Shown: positions 1 to 11,776, counted from the first letter of the stretch. The stretch is DNA of 64,000 bases from Glaciozyma antarctica PI12 (GCA_002917775.1 KZ627156.1:394909-458908), one strand, 5' to 3'. Numbers and translations are program-made. The notes: a model not told the origin generated them from the sequence alone.

Positions 1-11
1 CCTCCCTCCCC

Positions 12-731
12 TTGCCGATCCTCCAATCCATCGCCGCCCCCCGTTTCGCCAGCACCTCCTCCGCCGTCCCTCCTCCCTCGAACAAGTTCCCCGATCCCCC
101 TCGCCATCGCTACGCCCGCGAAGTCCCTATCGCTCGAGACCTTCCCCAGCTTACCGTACGTCCCTCTGCCCCCTTTGCTCGAGCGCAAGCTCACCTTGCT
201 GCTCGCAGTCCCGAACTCCCCTCTACCTCGCCGTAGCCGTCGCCTCAGCCGTCAGCTGGGGCGGGTTCCTCTACTACGCCACGCACAACGAGCGCGCCAA
301 CTCGTCCGTCGTCCGGTCGCTCACGTTCCAGCTACGCAACTCGAGCGCCGTCGAGGAGTTTTTGGGCAGCAACGTTCGGTTGATGCCGCTCTTTGGAGAA
401 TTCAGGAAGGTGGATGGATCGGTGCGTTCTACCTTGCAGACGGACAGGGAGGAGCTGATGAGGAGCGCAGATCAACATGCTGGCAGGCAAGATCGACGTG
501 CAGTTCCGCGTAACAGGATCGAAGGGTGCGTTCCCCATCCTCGCCTCTCACAGAGGCTAGCTAACGCTCTCTTGCACGTTGCTAGCGAAAGGAACGGCGA
601 GCTTTACGTCTGTACGACGAGGGAAGCAAGGACGGTTCGAGGTCCTGCGGTGGAGAATCACTCGCGACGATGGAGAGGTGCTCGACCTCGCAGGCAAGGA
701 TCCTCGGCGCGTGAGAGGGGACGGAGAATAG
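12..731 (+). CDS. COA1: Cytochrome c oxidase assembly protein Coa1 (5' partial)
   Basis: Coa1 is a small inner-mitochondrial-membrane factor that acts early in complex IV assembly, around Cox1. Exons 12-155, 209-421, 471-525 and 586-731 join in one frame. The N-terminal part is Ser/Pro/Arg-rich like a mitochondrial presequence. It is followed by one hydrophobic segment (LYLAVAVASAVSWGGFLYY) and the Coa1 core with RNSSAVEEFLG, VRLMPLFGEFRKVDG, and a beta-rich tail around FTSVRRGKQGRFEVLRWRI. No ATG lies in frame inside the window (the open frame begins at a TTG), so the start is probably just upstream. The stop lies 11 bp from the stop of the convergent PPR gene. The family call rests on remembered motif patterns, not on a search. 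Confidence 0.83.
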
Positions 732-742
732 AGGTTGGAATT

Positions 743-3700
743 CTACACGGGTGGTGTTTTACTACTTTGCATGGGGGGTATCTTCAAGGGCGATTGAGGA
801 GGTGTAGGGATCAGACGGAGGGAGGGGGAGTAACGGGGAGAGTCTCGAGGCCGACGTCCGTGAGGAGTTTGCGAATACGGTTCATGACTGGAAAGAGGCA
901 GATCAGCATCGGCTTCGATAAAGGAAGGAGAAAAGAACGCACCCGCTTCGGGGAAAGCTCGCTCCTCAACTCGCCTCAGCAGCGCGACGGCACGCTGGTT
1001 CTCTCCGGCTCCGAGCTCCGAACGAACCATGATATCCCACGTCGACGGCTCGCGGTAGACGGGGGCGTTGACTGAGGGGGGAAGAGTCTCGCTCTGGCGG
1101 TGCTGGGGGTGACGCTCGGTGGGGTGGTTGCCGGGGGCAGCGACGCCGCTGGGAGGGTCGGCGAGGGACTCGAAGATGACGCGAGCGCTCTCCATGTTGT
1201 TCTGCGATGCATGACCCTGTGCGCGAATGAGATCGTCAGCGAGGAACGAGAGGAAGAAAGCGAAAGAACGTACCTTGATAAGAGTGTTCGCGACGTAAGC
1301 CGTCATCCGCACGCCTTGAGCCTTCATCTCGCCGAGGTACTGCTCGCAAAGATCGGGTCGCTGGTTGGCGAGGAACGCGTTCAGGAGGCTCTCGAAGACG
1401 ACGGCGTCGGGGAGGTGAGATCCAGATCGAACGGTGGAGGGATGAGTCGCGATCGAGTCGAAGATGCTCCGCGCGCGGTCGAGGTCCTTCGCGACGCAAC
1501 CCCAAGCGTTGATGAGCGACGCCCAGTGTGCGCCGGTGACGGTGACGGTAGAATCGGCGAGGAGGCGGTCGAAAACGTCCGACATGGATTGGGGGTCGGG
1601 GTCGCCGATCGCGCCGTAGGCGTCGAGGAGGAGCTTGTACGTGTGTCCGGTGGGCTGGACTCCGGCCTTGAGCATCTGGTCGTAGAAGTAGAGGGCGCGT
1701 TCGCGGGAGGGCTTCGTCTGGGTGTAGAACTGGATCATCGTGTTGTAGGGCGGCACGCGAGGCCTGAAGCCAGGCGATTCGACCATCTCCTTGAAGAGGA
1801 CTTCGGCCGTCGCGACGTCTCCCGTCTTGCAGCACGCGTTGATGATGGCGCCGTACGTGATCGAGCTCGGGCGGAGACCGCAGTCCTTCATGAGGCCAAA
1901 GTAGTCGATGGCGTCCTTGGCCCGACGAGCGCGCGAGAGCTTCGAGATGAGCGTGTTGAAGAGGTAGACGTTAGGGACGACCTTGAACCTCTGCGACTCC
2001 TCGAAGAGCTCGAGCGCGATCGCCGCGTCGTCCGTCGTCTCCTTCATGTTGATAATCATCGCCGCGTACCCATCCGCCGAAGGAGCGCTGCCCGCCTCGA
2101 GAAGCCGAAGCTTGTGCACGCCGACCTCGTTCAGCGCGCCCATCTGCGCGAGCGCAATGATCATCCGGTCCTCGAGCATGATCCACGAGAGCGACTGCGC
2201 CTCGGGGTCGGCGCCCATGGCGTTGATGGCCGAGTAGGCGATGAGGTACGCCTGGTGAACCTTGTCGCCTTCTCCGTCGCGACCGAGCTGCTCGATAACG
2301 TACCCGATCGAATCGGGATGAGCGAGCTCGCCTCGGCCAGCGCAGGAGACGAGGTAGTCGAAGGCCGAGACGCTGCCGATGCGCAAATGGGAGTCGAGGC
2401 GGCTCGAGACCTTGGCGTTGATGTGAGGTGCGTTGGCGATAGGGGGAGTGGAGAGTTGGGCGAAGTAGGTCGGAGGAGTGGAAGGAGGGGAGGGGAGGGA
2501 GGTGGCGAGAGCTTCTTCGGGGTCGATGGCCTTGACGGATGCGAGAGCCTTCTCGGCGAGCTCAGCTGCGGAGACGGGTGCGGGAGTAGGGGTAGGGGAA
2601 GGAGTGGCGGCGGCGAGGGCGGAGGTGTCGCCGTTCATGATCGCATTGGCGACGGATCGATCAAGGATGGTGAGGACGCCGAGGATACGAGCGCGCTCCA
2701 TCCCCGTCTTCTGCAGCGCCCTGACGAGCGTCCCGTAGTCGCAGTCTTCCGCCGCAGGAGTCCTCACTCCCGACGTCGCAAAGTCCTCAATGATGGGCTC
2801 GAAGCCAGGGAACTCGTATGCCTGCTCTTTGCGCGAGGCAGCGACGTTCGCGAACGCCTTGATGACGGTGAACCATTGCTCGCCCGAGAGTCCGAGCGAA
2901 ACGACATCGCCCTTCGCGTCCGCCTTAGAGGCGAGGTACGACTCGACGAGGCGATCCTCGAAAGGAGTGTAGTTGTCGAACCCGATCGAGGCCTGGACGT
3001 GGTCGAACGCGCCGACGACGGTAGCGGCGTGCGAGAGGGCGGGAAGGGGGCTGGCGGGGGTGAGATGGACAGGGCCGGAGTTGGGGTTAGGTCGAGGGAG
3101 GAAGCCGAGGGCAGCGGCGGCCGGCTCGCGAAGACTAAGCGCCCACTTCTTTGTCGTCCGACCGTGGGACCCGAGCTCGAGCGTCACGGACACCGCACGA
3201 GCAAGCTCGACGAACGTCTCAGCCGCCTGCGCGGGTCGTCCGTTCGTCCCGAGCGCCTGCGTGATGCGCGCGAGGAGACCGGTCGACGACTGGATCTCGG
3301 GGATCTGCGTTTGACCGGCGGCGGAGAGGGCGGCGAACGCGGCCTTGAACTCGAGGATGGCGTCGAGAGTTTGGTCGCGGATGGAGAGGTCGGTGGTCGA
3401 GTAAACGAGGGCGAGGTTGTAGTCGATGGCGGTGACAAAGTGGCCGATCTCGTGCCTCGCGTGAGGGTGGGCGAGCATGCCGCGGTAGACGTGGTCGACG
3501 AAAGAGTGGTAGGGGGTCTGGATGGCCTCGAAGAAGATCGAGTAGAAGAAGGAGGGGTCGGGACGTCCTCCGTCCTCGCGGGGCGTCCCTCGCTGGTCGA
3601 ACCACTTGCGCGCCGAGACCTCGTCGCCCGTCTGAAGGAATCCTATCACGATCGCCTTGACCGTCTCGTCCTCGACGGGACCCGGAGGGTAGCCAGCCGC

Positions 3701-5654
3701 GCGAGTCTCCGCGTCCGCCGGCGCCGCCTGCATCCGCTCAACGAGCGCAATCGCTCCGACGTCGTCGGAGCACGCAAAGAGGGCGCGAATCGCGTACCGC
3801 CAGATGATCTCGTCGCCGTTGCCAATCGTCACGCGGATCTTGGCGGGGACAAAGATCTTGTTGGTCGAGTGGCGGTGCTTCGCGCTGTGCCATTCGTACG
3901 AAAGGCGATCCGTCGTCGTCTCCGCCGAAGCGGGCAGACCTGCAGCGCGTGCGGCGATGTACCCCTCGAGGACGTCGATAACGCCATCGCGATCCTTCTC
4001 CTCGCCGAACATCCTGATCAGGATCGCGTAGGTCGAGCCCATCGCCTTTTGATGGCGCGAGTTCTCGAGGCGAGTGAAGAGGGAGAGGGCGAGCTCGACG
4101 CGCTTGCGCTTGTAGGCCGCCTTGATGAGGGCGTTGATCGGGGCGAGGGGGAGGCGGTCGGCGTTGGGTCCGAGGGCTTGGTAGATCTGGAGGGCCGCGG
4201 AAAAGCTGTCCTCCTTCTGGTGTCTCTCGAGCCTCTCAAGCCGCTCCGAGTCGAGGACATAGTTCTCTTCGCTTCCGTTCCACTCGCCGCGCGCCTTGCT
4301 CGCGAGGATCTTCTTGAGGCGCTTGTTCTCGAGAGTGTCGAGGCTCCGCAAGATCTCGTCATCGCGAAGGCAGAGCGCGCGGATCATGATCGAGTACGAC
4401 GTCTTGTCGGGGCGGAGGTACTCGTTCTCGAAGAGCTGGCCGTACAGCTGAACGATGTTGTCGATCGACTCGTACGGCGGGCGCGTCTTGAAGAGTCCTT
4501 CCATCGCGGCGTTGTGCGTCGCCGACGTGTGCGCGCTCGCGACGGCGAGGTAGCGACGAACCGCGTCCTGGACCTGGACGTAGTTGCCCGTTTCAACCGC
4601 GTCGCGAATGCGCTTGTTCTGCACGTCCCTTTCAGACGATCGCCTCAACCGCGACTCGTTGTCGGCAACGCGAGTCGGGGGCGTGTCTGAAGGTCCGAGG
4701 TCGGCTGGGGAGGTGTTGCGAGGACGAGGGACGCGGGGGACACGGGAAACGCGGGGGATGGCGGAAAGGTCGACGATGGGGACGGAGGAATCGGCAGGGG
4801 ACGAGGAGGAGCCGACGGACGAGGTCGAGTTGCGGCGAGTGCGAGGGATGTCGGCGAGAGGAGGGGAGGAGGCGGGGAAGGCCGAGGAGGTGTGGAGGGC
4901 GCGCGCGCTCGAGGGAAAAGCTGCGAGGCTGGCGGAGGAGAGGATCGGCGTCGAGACCATCGACCTCGAAACGGAAGCGCGACGTCCGGAGCTGACGACG
5001 TTCGTTGGGGGCCCAAAGTCCATCTCGTCCGCCTCCATCTCGCTCTGCGCCATCTCCTCCGTCTTCTGTCCTTGGCTAAACGCATTCCTGTACCGAAGCT
5101 GCATCTGAGCGCTCGAGAGGCGGACGCTCGAAAGACCCTCCTCCTCGACATTGAGTAGGTCTGGTCGGTCGGCGGCGGCGAGGGAGGTCGAGTTGCGGCG
5201 AAGACCGAACTTCGACTGGCCAACGGAGTGGGAGCGAAGGAACCCAGAACGGCGGAGTCCTAGGCCCTCTTCCTCGTCCTCGTTCAGGCGAGAGTTGGAG
5301 TCGGCTCCCGCAGGAGCTTGCGCGACGAGACGGCCGTGAGACTGCACACAGCACACGATCAGCACCTCCTCCCTCCCCTGCCCGTACAGCCAAACGCACC
5401 TGGAAGCCCCAGTTGGGTGCCCTGCTCCCCGCACTCCATTTTGCTCCTCCAGCGCCTCCCGCCGTTCCTCCTGCTCCCGCTCCCGCTGCCTGAGACGCTC
5501 CTCCTCCGACCGAGTTGGTGGCCGATCCGAAGACGTTCGAGGTGGAGGCTGATCCAGAGGTCGAAGGGAAGGCGTTACGGATCGAGTTGAAGTGGTGCTG
5601 AGGGCGAAAGGACTGTGCGAGGTGCGAGAGCTTCGAACTGAAGTGTACGACCAT
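743..5654 (-). CDS. Long pentatricopeptide-repeat (PPR) protein, probably mitochondrial
   Basis: Fungal PPR proteins bind organellar RNA and control its stability, splicing or translation; this one is long (about 1,598 aa). I chose the ATG at 5654. Exon 1 (5400-5654) reads MVVHFSSKLSHLAQSF, an Arg/Ser-type presequence, and joins through a canonical intron (5342-5399) to exon 2 (1274-5341). A second, in-frame intron of 57 nt (1217-1273) precedes the last exon (743-1216). PPR helices are clear towards the C-terminus, for example the repeats starting VPNVYLFNTLI, LRPSSITYGAIINACCKTG, FRPRVPPYNTMIQFY and VQPTGHTYKLLLDAYG. The N-terminal third is low-complexity Ser/Arg/Pro. It may belong to the Pet309/Cya5 class of translational activators, but the RNA target cannot be read from sequence. 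It converges on COA1. Confidence 0.85.
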
Positions 5655-6371
5655 CGTGAGGGAGTGGGGGAGCTGCGAGGGTCGTATTCAAGCTCAGCTG
5701 GAGTTCTCAGCAAGGCCTACAAGCTGGGGACGCACGAGTGGCGCCTTAGATCAAGGACTTGTCCTGCGTTCCGGAGTTGAGGAGAAAGGGAGGAAAAAAG
5801 TCGACTGGCGAGGCGGACGACTGGGTCAGCTTGAGCGGCAGGGTGCAGAGGGTGCATAGCTGCTGAGAGCTTACCTGGGGAAGGTTCCCTTACCGGAGCA
5901 CGCTACTCGTGAGGAGGAAGAGCTGTTCGATGGGTGGCCGAGTTCAAAAACGCCCGAGTCGTCGAAGTCCTCGCGAAGTCGATCGCGGCTAACGCTGGTC
6001 TGGGGGTGAGCCTGGGGGAGCTGAGGAGTTGCTCCTGTGCTTGAGTAGCTCTGAAGGTGTGTGGCGGTCTAACTTGAGCTGTGTTGGTTTGTTTTTCGAG
6101 TCAACAAGGAGAAACAGGCCTCGTTTCGCCGGAAGTCGGACTCGTCTCGCTGCCGAGGAGCGTCGCCAGCAGTGCGGCAGGTAGACAGTGGCTCTGGGGT
6201 GATATTGACAGGACTACAAGCCTACACATGAACCAGAGTAAACAAAACTGCAAGCGAAGACGAACGAATCAGCAGTCACTAGTCAGACCAGGGGCGCCTT
6301 CGCCCGCCAAAGCCAAACTACTTCCTCTCGCTCGGCTGTACTCTCTCCCACCTCAGCAGCAGCAGCCAGCA
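5655..6371. other. Divergent intergenic region
   Basis: This holds the shared upstream region of the PPR gene (minus) and the small mitochondrial-type gene (plus). I see no convincing exon, repeat or RNA gene. The last 80 bp before the plus-strand ATG are pyrimidine-rich, as usual for 5' leaders in this window. Confidence 0.5.
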
Positions 6372-6862
6372 ATGTTCCGCACTGCCGCCCGTCTAGCTCA
6401 CGAAGCCCGTACCCCCCTCCTCCGCTTCCCCACCAGAGCCGCTCGCCAGAACCGTCCGTCCTCCTCCCTCCTCCCCTTCCATCCCAGCTAACCCTCCGAA
6501 CGCCGAACCCAGCTCCTCACCACGCCCCCTCTCCCCACCCTTGCGCTCCCCAAGCCGCCATCGACTCGTTCCCCGCCTTCCTCGCTCGCCTCCAGGGCTC
6601 CTCCTCGGGCAGAGCCGCGCCCAAATCGGGGAGTAAGCTCCCCCAAGCGGAGTTGGAAGGAGAGTGGGAGCTGCCGGCAAGGTTTAGTAGGGGTGCTTAT
6701 AGCCCGAGCGAGGCGGAGATTGAGGCGGTTGAGGTGCGTTTGTTTTCGTGAGAGAGGAGGGAGGGAGCTGATGCGCGGTTTGGACGGCAGAGTGGTGGAG
6801 CTACTGCGGCACCGGTGGTGACCAAGGCGACGAAGGAGAAGTGGTACACGGCGCAGGTGTAA
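6372..6862 (+). CDS. Small putative mitochondrial protein, unrecognised
   Basis: Three exons (6372-6453, 6513-6733, 6791-6862) give a protein of 124 aa in exact phase, with canonical introns (donors GTCCGT and GTGCGT, branch GCTAAC and GCTGAT). The N-terminus MFRTAARLAHEARTPLLRF is a typical amphipathic Arg-rich mitochondrial presequence. The middle is Pro/Ser-rich, and the C-terminal half contains ELEGEWELPARF and YSPSEAEIEAVESG. No transmembrane segment is seen. It could be a small mitoribosomal or assembly protein, but I do not recognise the family. A GTGTAAG at the stop could be a further donor, so the true C-terminus may be longer. Confidence 0.5.
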
Positions 6863-7101
6863 GGTTGGACCGGGGCAATATAGATGCGATGGACTCGGAC
6901 AAGGTGCTGAGGTGCTGCTGCTCAGGGCATCTTCCGCTGGTGGAGGGAGAGCTGGCGAGGGGCACGGGGACGGGATTCGCTCTAAGTGTTATTGCGGTCG
7001 TTCTCCTGCTCTTTCGAAATGCGCGCAAGGCTCGCACGTCCAACCACCTCGACCGAACCGACTGCTCGCACAAACTGCTGTGTTCTCTTGCAACTCCTCC
7101 T

Positions 7102-8225
7102 CTAATCCTTCTCCCCCAGTCGCTGCAAGTACTCATCAATCTCCGCCGTCGAGAGCTGCACCACAACCTCATCAGCTTGGTCCCGCACTCGACTCATCGC
7201 GCGCGAGCGACTCACCTTCCTAAACCTCGTATCCTCCTTCGTCACGATCCCAATCTCGACTTCTCCCGCCTTCAAATCCGTCGCCAGCACCGTGCTCAAA
7301 CTCGTCAACGCCAGTTCGACGACCTCAGCAACCGTGTTGAGAGTCCATCCCTTCTTGTAGCTCTTCTCGAGGAGATTCGTCGCTTCCTGCTGTTTCGTTC
7401 CAGAGGCCGTCGCGTGCGAACCGACGTAGTAGCCTGCGGGGTCGAGCTTGAAGATCTGGGGGCCAAGCTGGGGGTCGATACCGGTGAGGATCATGGCTGG
7501 GGATGACGCGGCGCGGAGTTGGTGAGGAGGGGGGTGAGGATGGGGAGAGGGGAGAGAGCGGGAGAGCGTCAGCTGGGTAGATAAGAGGAGCAGGGAACGA
7601 CGCACAAATCCCAAGAGGTCGCATCGCCGCGCGCTGAGTGTAGACCTGGTTGATGTTCGCGATCCTCTTCGCGAGCATATCGGGCGTGATCTCGTATCCG
7701 TACTTGTACCTGAAGCTCGCCGCCTCACTCTGCGCCCTCTGGACCTGCGACCTCGCGTCCGCTTCGCACAGGCACCATCAGCACCGCGAGCAGAGGGAGG
7801 AGGGAGGAGACGAACCGATTCGCCCGGTCATAACGCAGCCGATCGAGGGGGTGATGTTAAAGATGTGGGAGATGCTCTCGGGGTCAAGGAGCTTGTCCTG
7901 TCATCCTGTGTCAGCTGGGAGAGAGGGGAGGAGAGGAGAGAGCGTACGGGGACCTTCTTCTGCGTGATGACCACCGACGAGTCGACGCCGCGGATGGCGA
8001 TGGTCGTGTGTCCTGCACCTGAGATAGCCTTGAAGGCGTACTCTGTTCCCCGAGAAACAGTCAGCCCCGTGACCTCGACGTAGCAGCTCCACCACACGCA
8101 CCGACTTGGTACAGACGTCCTTCGGGGCTGCGTTCGCGAGCTTGTCAGCGGGTCTCCTGGGAAAGCAAGAGGATGAGGGCGCACGAGAAGACGGTCAGGT
8201 AGCGATCGTAAGAAGTGCGCGACAT
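7102..8225 (-). CDS. SCL1: 20S proteasome subunit alpha-1 (PSMA6/Scl1)
   Basis: This is the alpha-ring subunit of the 20S proteasome core, about 244 aa and normal for the family. Seven exons in phase: 8185-8225, 8102-8127, 7948-8042, 7816-7897, 7606-7761, 7216-7496, 7102-7155. The proteasome alpha signature is present as [20 protein letters not shown], followed by AITQKKVP-type and DPAGYY motifs and the [19 protein letters not shown] helix. [10 protein letters not shown] and MRPLGISMIL match the alpha-1 subfamily rather than other alpha subunits. One acceptor is AAG instead of CAG (at 7762-7763). As expected for an alpha subunit there is no catalytic Thr. It converges on the small mitochondrial-type gene and diverges from the F-box-like gene. 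Confidence 0.96.
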
Positions 8226-8654
8226 GGCGGCTGAGGGAGGGAGGACGAGGGTGACTGACGACGCTGACGACGCGCAAAGGTGTGGGTCTCGGCAAGGGAA
8301 GGGGTGGCACGGGCGAGGTTCTGGGGCGAAGCGAGCTGGTCCTGAAGGTGCTGGGAGGGGAGAACTGGCGGGTTGAGGGGGTGGAGAGTGCAGCAGGAGC
8401 ACTTACGCGGACAAGGGCGAAGGGGAGTGGACGCACCGCGCAGGGACGCCGGGCTCGAGCTGCTGGACCAGCCAGGGGTCCCTCCTGCCAACTCGCTCGA
8501 CTTCTGGAAACGTAAAGGACCACTCCAGGTACGCAGGGAAGAGGTCCTCTCGAGGGTGCAGGCCGCTGACCTCTGCCAACGACCAGCTGATTGACCTCTG
8601 TGGAGCTCGAACCCCCTCGCCCTCACCACCTCCTCGCCGCCCGTTGATTAAGCC

Positions 8655-10060
8655 ATGCAGGTGAGCTCAGCAGTCGATACAGCTGGAGCTAGAGAACGCC
8701 AGCTAATGTGTCGTGTCGTCCTTGCAGACCTCCGACTCCCCTCACGAGCTCTCGCTTCTCTCTCGACGGAGCGACGCACCTACCGACCAAGTACGTCGTG
8801 CTGCTCTGCACATCAAGCTCGCGCATCGGTCCTAACACCAAGCTCTCGCAGTCTCGAACGCACCTCCCCTTCCTCGCCGACGAGCTCATCGCCCTCATCG
8901 TCTCCAAGGACAACTTCTCGCCTGCCGAAGCCTGCGCGATGTGCTATGTTTCGAGGCGCTGGCGAGAGCTGGGACAGGCGATCGTCTGGCATCGACTTGC
9001 TGTTTTTCCGGACGGTACAGATCTGGATCGTCGGCAAGTCGTCCTGTTCCGCGATGCCAGCACCTCGCGGCGCCTAGGAAGCTACGTCAAGGACCTCGAA
9101 ATCAACGCCAGCGACGTGTTCACCGAGCCTGATTTCGACGGCAGCGATTCAGATTCCGAGGGATTTCCGGAGAGTCGAATGCCGCTTCGCCTGGAGCTCA
9201 ACGAGTTCGACTTTGCGCTGAGCTGGTGTCGCAACCTGCTGCAGGTCTGCACGAAGCTGGAACGCCTCGAGATCTTCGACTTTGATTCCGCTGGCTTGAG
9301 GACCATCTTGGAGGCGGCGACTTCATCGGCGGTGACGCTTCGAATGCTTAAATGGCACCAGCACGCCCTTCACTCCGCCAGCCTCCCCGTGCACTTTTCC
9401 CCTTCCGGATTCGTTGAACGCCTCGCCATCTTCGTCAAGCTGACTGAGGTCAACATTGACATTACCTTCCCTTTGTGCACGAAGCAAGCTACCTCGACTC
9501 ACCTCGGCCGCCCCAGCCTCACCCCACTCTCGACCCTCTTCCTCACCTCCCTCGACCTAGAATCCACGCTGAACGACAAGAGACCCGACGATACGAGCGA
9601 GGATGCGGAGCCGTACTTTACAGCACTTGCTCTGCAAGCGGCGAGCAAGGAGACGCTGAGGAAGATCTGCCTCACCGCAATGGGAAGCACGCCCATCGGT
9701 GCCATGCTCAAGGTCCTCGCGCAGCCAGGATTTCATCTCGACTCTCTCCAGCTTCACCTCTTCAACACTCGCGCCGACTACCTCCTCGACCAACTCGCCG
9801 TCATCCTTCCGTTCCATCCCTACCTCGCACGCCTCTACATTTACACCTCATTCGCTCCCGAGCACCTTATCCCCACACTCCCAAGCCACTTCCTCGATGC
9901 TCTCCCGCTAGCCCTCAAGGACTTATCGATCGGCGTGCCTGCTCTCGATTCCCCTGCAGCGGCGAAAGAGATCGCGCGCGGGCCGAAGGGGTCGCAGTTG
10001 GAGAGCTTTCAGGTGCAGGTCAAAATTGGCGGAAAATGGACGTGGAAGAAGCTGGTGTGA
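8655..10060 (+). CDS. F-box-like protein with degenerate leucine-rich C-terminus
   Basis: The gene starts with a two-codon exon (8655-8660, ATG CAG), then exons 8728-8790 and 8852-10060, giving 425 aa in phase. Residues about 25-75 (LPFLADELIALIVSKD, then FSPAEACAMCYVSRRWREL and VWHRLAVF) fit an F-box-like helix-turn pattern, which in this family recruits substrates to SCF ubiquitin ligases through Skp1. The rest is a run of irregular Leu-rich segments separated by loops, typical of the many poorly conserved fungal F-box/LRR proteins. The exon-1 choice depends on the canonical donor directly after ATGCAG. Substrate and role are unknown. Confidence 0.6.
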
Positions 10061-10399
10061 TGAATCGGTAAGAGTCTTTCGCTACTTGTGGTACCCGTTG
10101 CTGAGCCCTTCTTCGTGTTTCGCAGGAGCAGGTTGGGGTGGAGGACGAGGCTGGCGGAGGGATGAGCTGGTACTTTCGCTTGCTGTGGTTGCTGGAATCG
10201 ACTTTACTTCTGTGGGCTCTACAGGAGCAACTTTCTCTGATTTGCAAACGGAAGCGCAAAGAAAGAGCAACAGAATCCAAGATGAGAAGCGAGCGAAGTC
10301 TGGGCGACATCCTCGCTGTGTGTTGGTGTTCCCGCCTCAGTTCCTGGAGCCGCGTCGTTCGACTCCTCGCTCCCTACCTCTCCCTTACTACCGCCCAAG
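10061..10399. other. Intergenic region upstream of HEM12
   Basis: About 340 bp lie between the F-box-like gene and HEM12, both on plus. It should carry the terminator of the first and the promoter of the second. No exon-like pattern or repeat is seen. Confidence 0.45.
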
Positions 10400-11776
10400 A
10401 TGACCCAGATTGCACCACCTGAGCAGATTGACCTGCCCTCGCAGGTCAAGGACTACGAGTTCCCCGTCCTCTCCTCCCTCCCGCCCCTTCTCAACTCGCT
10501 CCTCCTCGACTCCGCCGCCAACAAGGACCCCCTCACTCTCGACCACCCTCCCATCTGGGTCATGCGCCAGGCCGGCAAGTCCCTCTCACTCTCTCGCAAC
10601 ACCCAAGCTAACGCTGAACTGCAGGCCGCTACCTCCCCGAGTTCCAGGCCGTCCGCAAGAACCACTCGTTCTTCACCGTCTGCCGCACGCCTACCCTCGC
10701 CTGCGAGCTCACGATGCAGCCGATTCGCCGCTACGATGGCTTCCTGGACGCCTCGATCATCTTCTCCGACATCCTCGTCGTCCCCCAGGCGATGGGCATG
10801 GAAGTCCAGCTCCTCGGCGGCGTTGGACCTCACTTTCCGGAACCTCTCCTCAACCCCGACGACGCGCAGAAGCGTGTATTGGACCGCAAGACGGACACTC
10901 TCAAGGAGCTCGACTACGTGTTTGCCGCGATTACGCTCACGCGCAAGACGCTCGAAGGCCGCGTGCCGCTCATCGGGTTCTGCGCGGGTCCTTGGACGCT
11001 GTTCGGGTACATGGTCGAGGGAGGAGGCAGCAAGACGTGGGAGAAGGTCAAGTCCTGGTTGTACAAGCACCCCGAGAACGCCAAAGCCGTCCTGCAGCGC
11101 ATCGCCGAAGTCAGCGCAGAGTACCTCGCTGGCCAAGTGCGCGCCGGAGCTCAGGTGCGTCCTCTCCTCCCTCGTTCCTCTCTCCCCAGCTAATCCTTCG
11201 CTTCGACAGCTCCTTCAAATCTTTGACACGAACGCCGGAACCCTCTCCCCCACCCAATTCAACGACTTCATCCTCCCCTACCTCGCCGCCCTCCCTCCCC
11301 TCGTCGCAGCCCACCTCAAGCCCCTCGGCATCCCCTGCCCTCCCATGACCGTCTTTGCCAAGGGCACCAACTCTCCCTCCCAACTTCTCTCCCTCGCCTC
11401 GTGCGGGTACTCCTCCGTCGGCCTCGACTGGGGCATCTCCGCGCGCGACGCTCGCACCTACACTCAGGGCAAGGTCGCGCTGCAGGGGAACCTCGATCCC
11501 GCGGTGCTACATGGTGGACGCCCTGCGATCAAGCGCGAGGTTAGGGAACTTGTTTGGGGCAAGGATGGGTTCTTTACGATTGCGAAGGAGGGGATGACTG
11601 GAGGGTGGATCGTCAACTTGGGGCATGGGATCACGCCGGGGGTGGATCCTGAGGATATGAGGTACTTCTTGGAGAGGGTGAGGAAGGAGTGCGCGAAGAA
11701 GAGTGCGGATGAGGTCGAGGAGGTGAGTGCGCGCTTGGGGGGAGGAGGGACGGCGCTGACGACCTTTTCGCAGTGA
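10400..11776 (+). CDS. HEM12: Uroporphyrinogen decarboxylase
   Basis: The enzyme decarboxylates the four acetate side chains of uroporphyrinogen III to give coproporphyrinogen III in cytosolic haem synthesis. Exons 10400-10574, 10625-11154, 11210-11722 and 11774-11776 give 406 aa. Signature 1 (PPIWVMRQAGRYLPEF) is restored only if intron 1 is spliced as a GC-AG intron with donor GCAAGT; the invariant Gly-Arg lies exactly at this junction. Signature 2 is seen as LIGFCAGPWTLFGYMVEGGG, and GLDWG and NLGHGITP follow. The last intron (11723-11773) is followed by the stop codon alone. Retaining it keeps the frame and reaches the same TGA with 17 extra residues. Confidence 0.96.
   Translation: MTQIAPPEQIDLPSQVKDYEFPVLSSLPPLLNSLLLDSAANKDPLTLDHPPIWVMRQAGKSLSLSRNTQANAELQAATSPSSRPSARTTRSSPSAARLPSPASSRCSRFAATMASWTPRSSSPTSSSSPRRWAWKSSSSAALDLTFRNLSSTPTTRRSVYWTARRTLSRSSTTCLPRLRSRARRSKAACRSSGSARVLGRCSGTWSREEAARRGRRSSPGCTSTPRTPKPSCSASPKSAQSTSLAKCAPELRCVLSSLVPLSPANPSLRQLLQIFDTNAGTLSPTQFNDFILPYLAALPPLVAAHLKPLGIPCPPMTVFAKGTNSPSQLLSLASCGYSSVGLDWGISARDARTYTQGKVALQGNLDPAVLHGGRPAIKREVRELVWGKDGFFTIAKEGMTGGWIVNLGHGITPGVDPEDMRYFLERVRKECAKKSADEVEEVSARLGGGGTALTTFSQ

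Noticed and set aside
1100-4690. 1,196-codon open frame on plus, opposite the PPR gene
   Set aside because: It lies fully antisense to a gene with clear PPR repeats. Its product is an Arg/Glu/Val-rich composition typical of antisense frames in GC-rich genes, and no domain is seen.
7650-8523. Small ORFs on both strands across the proteasome gene
   Set aside because: All overlap exons or introns of the in-phase alpha-1 subunit model.
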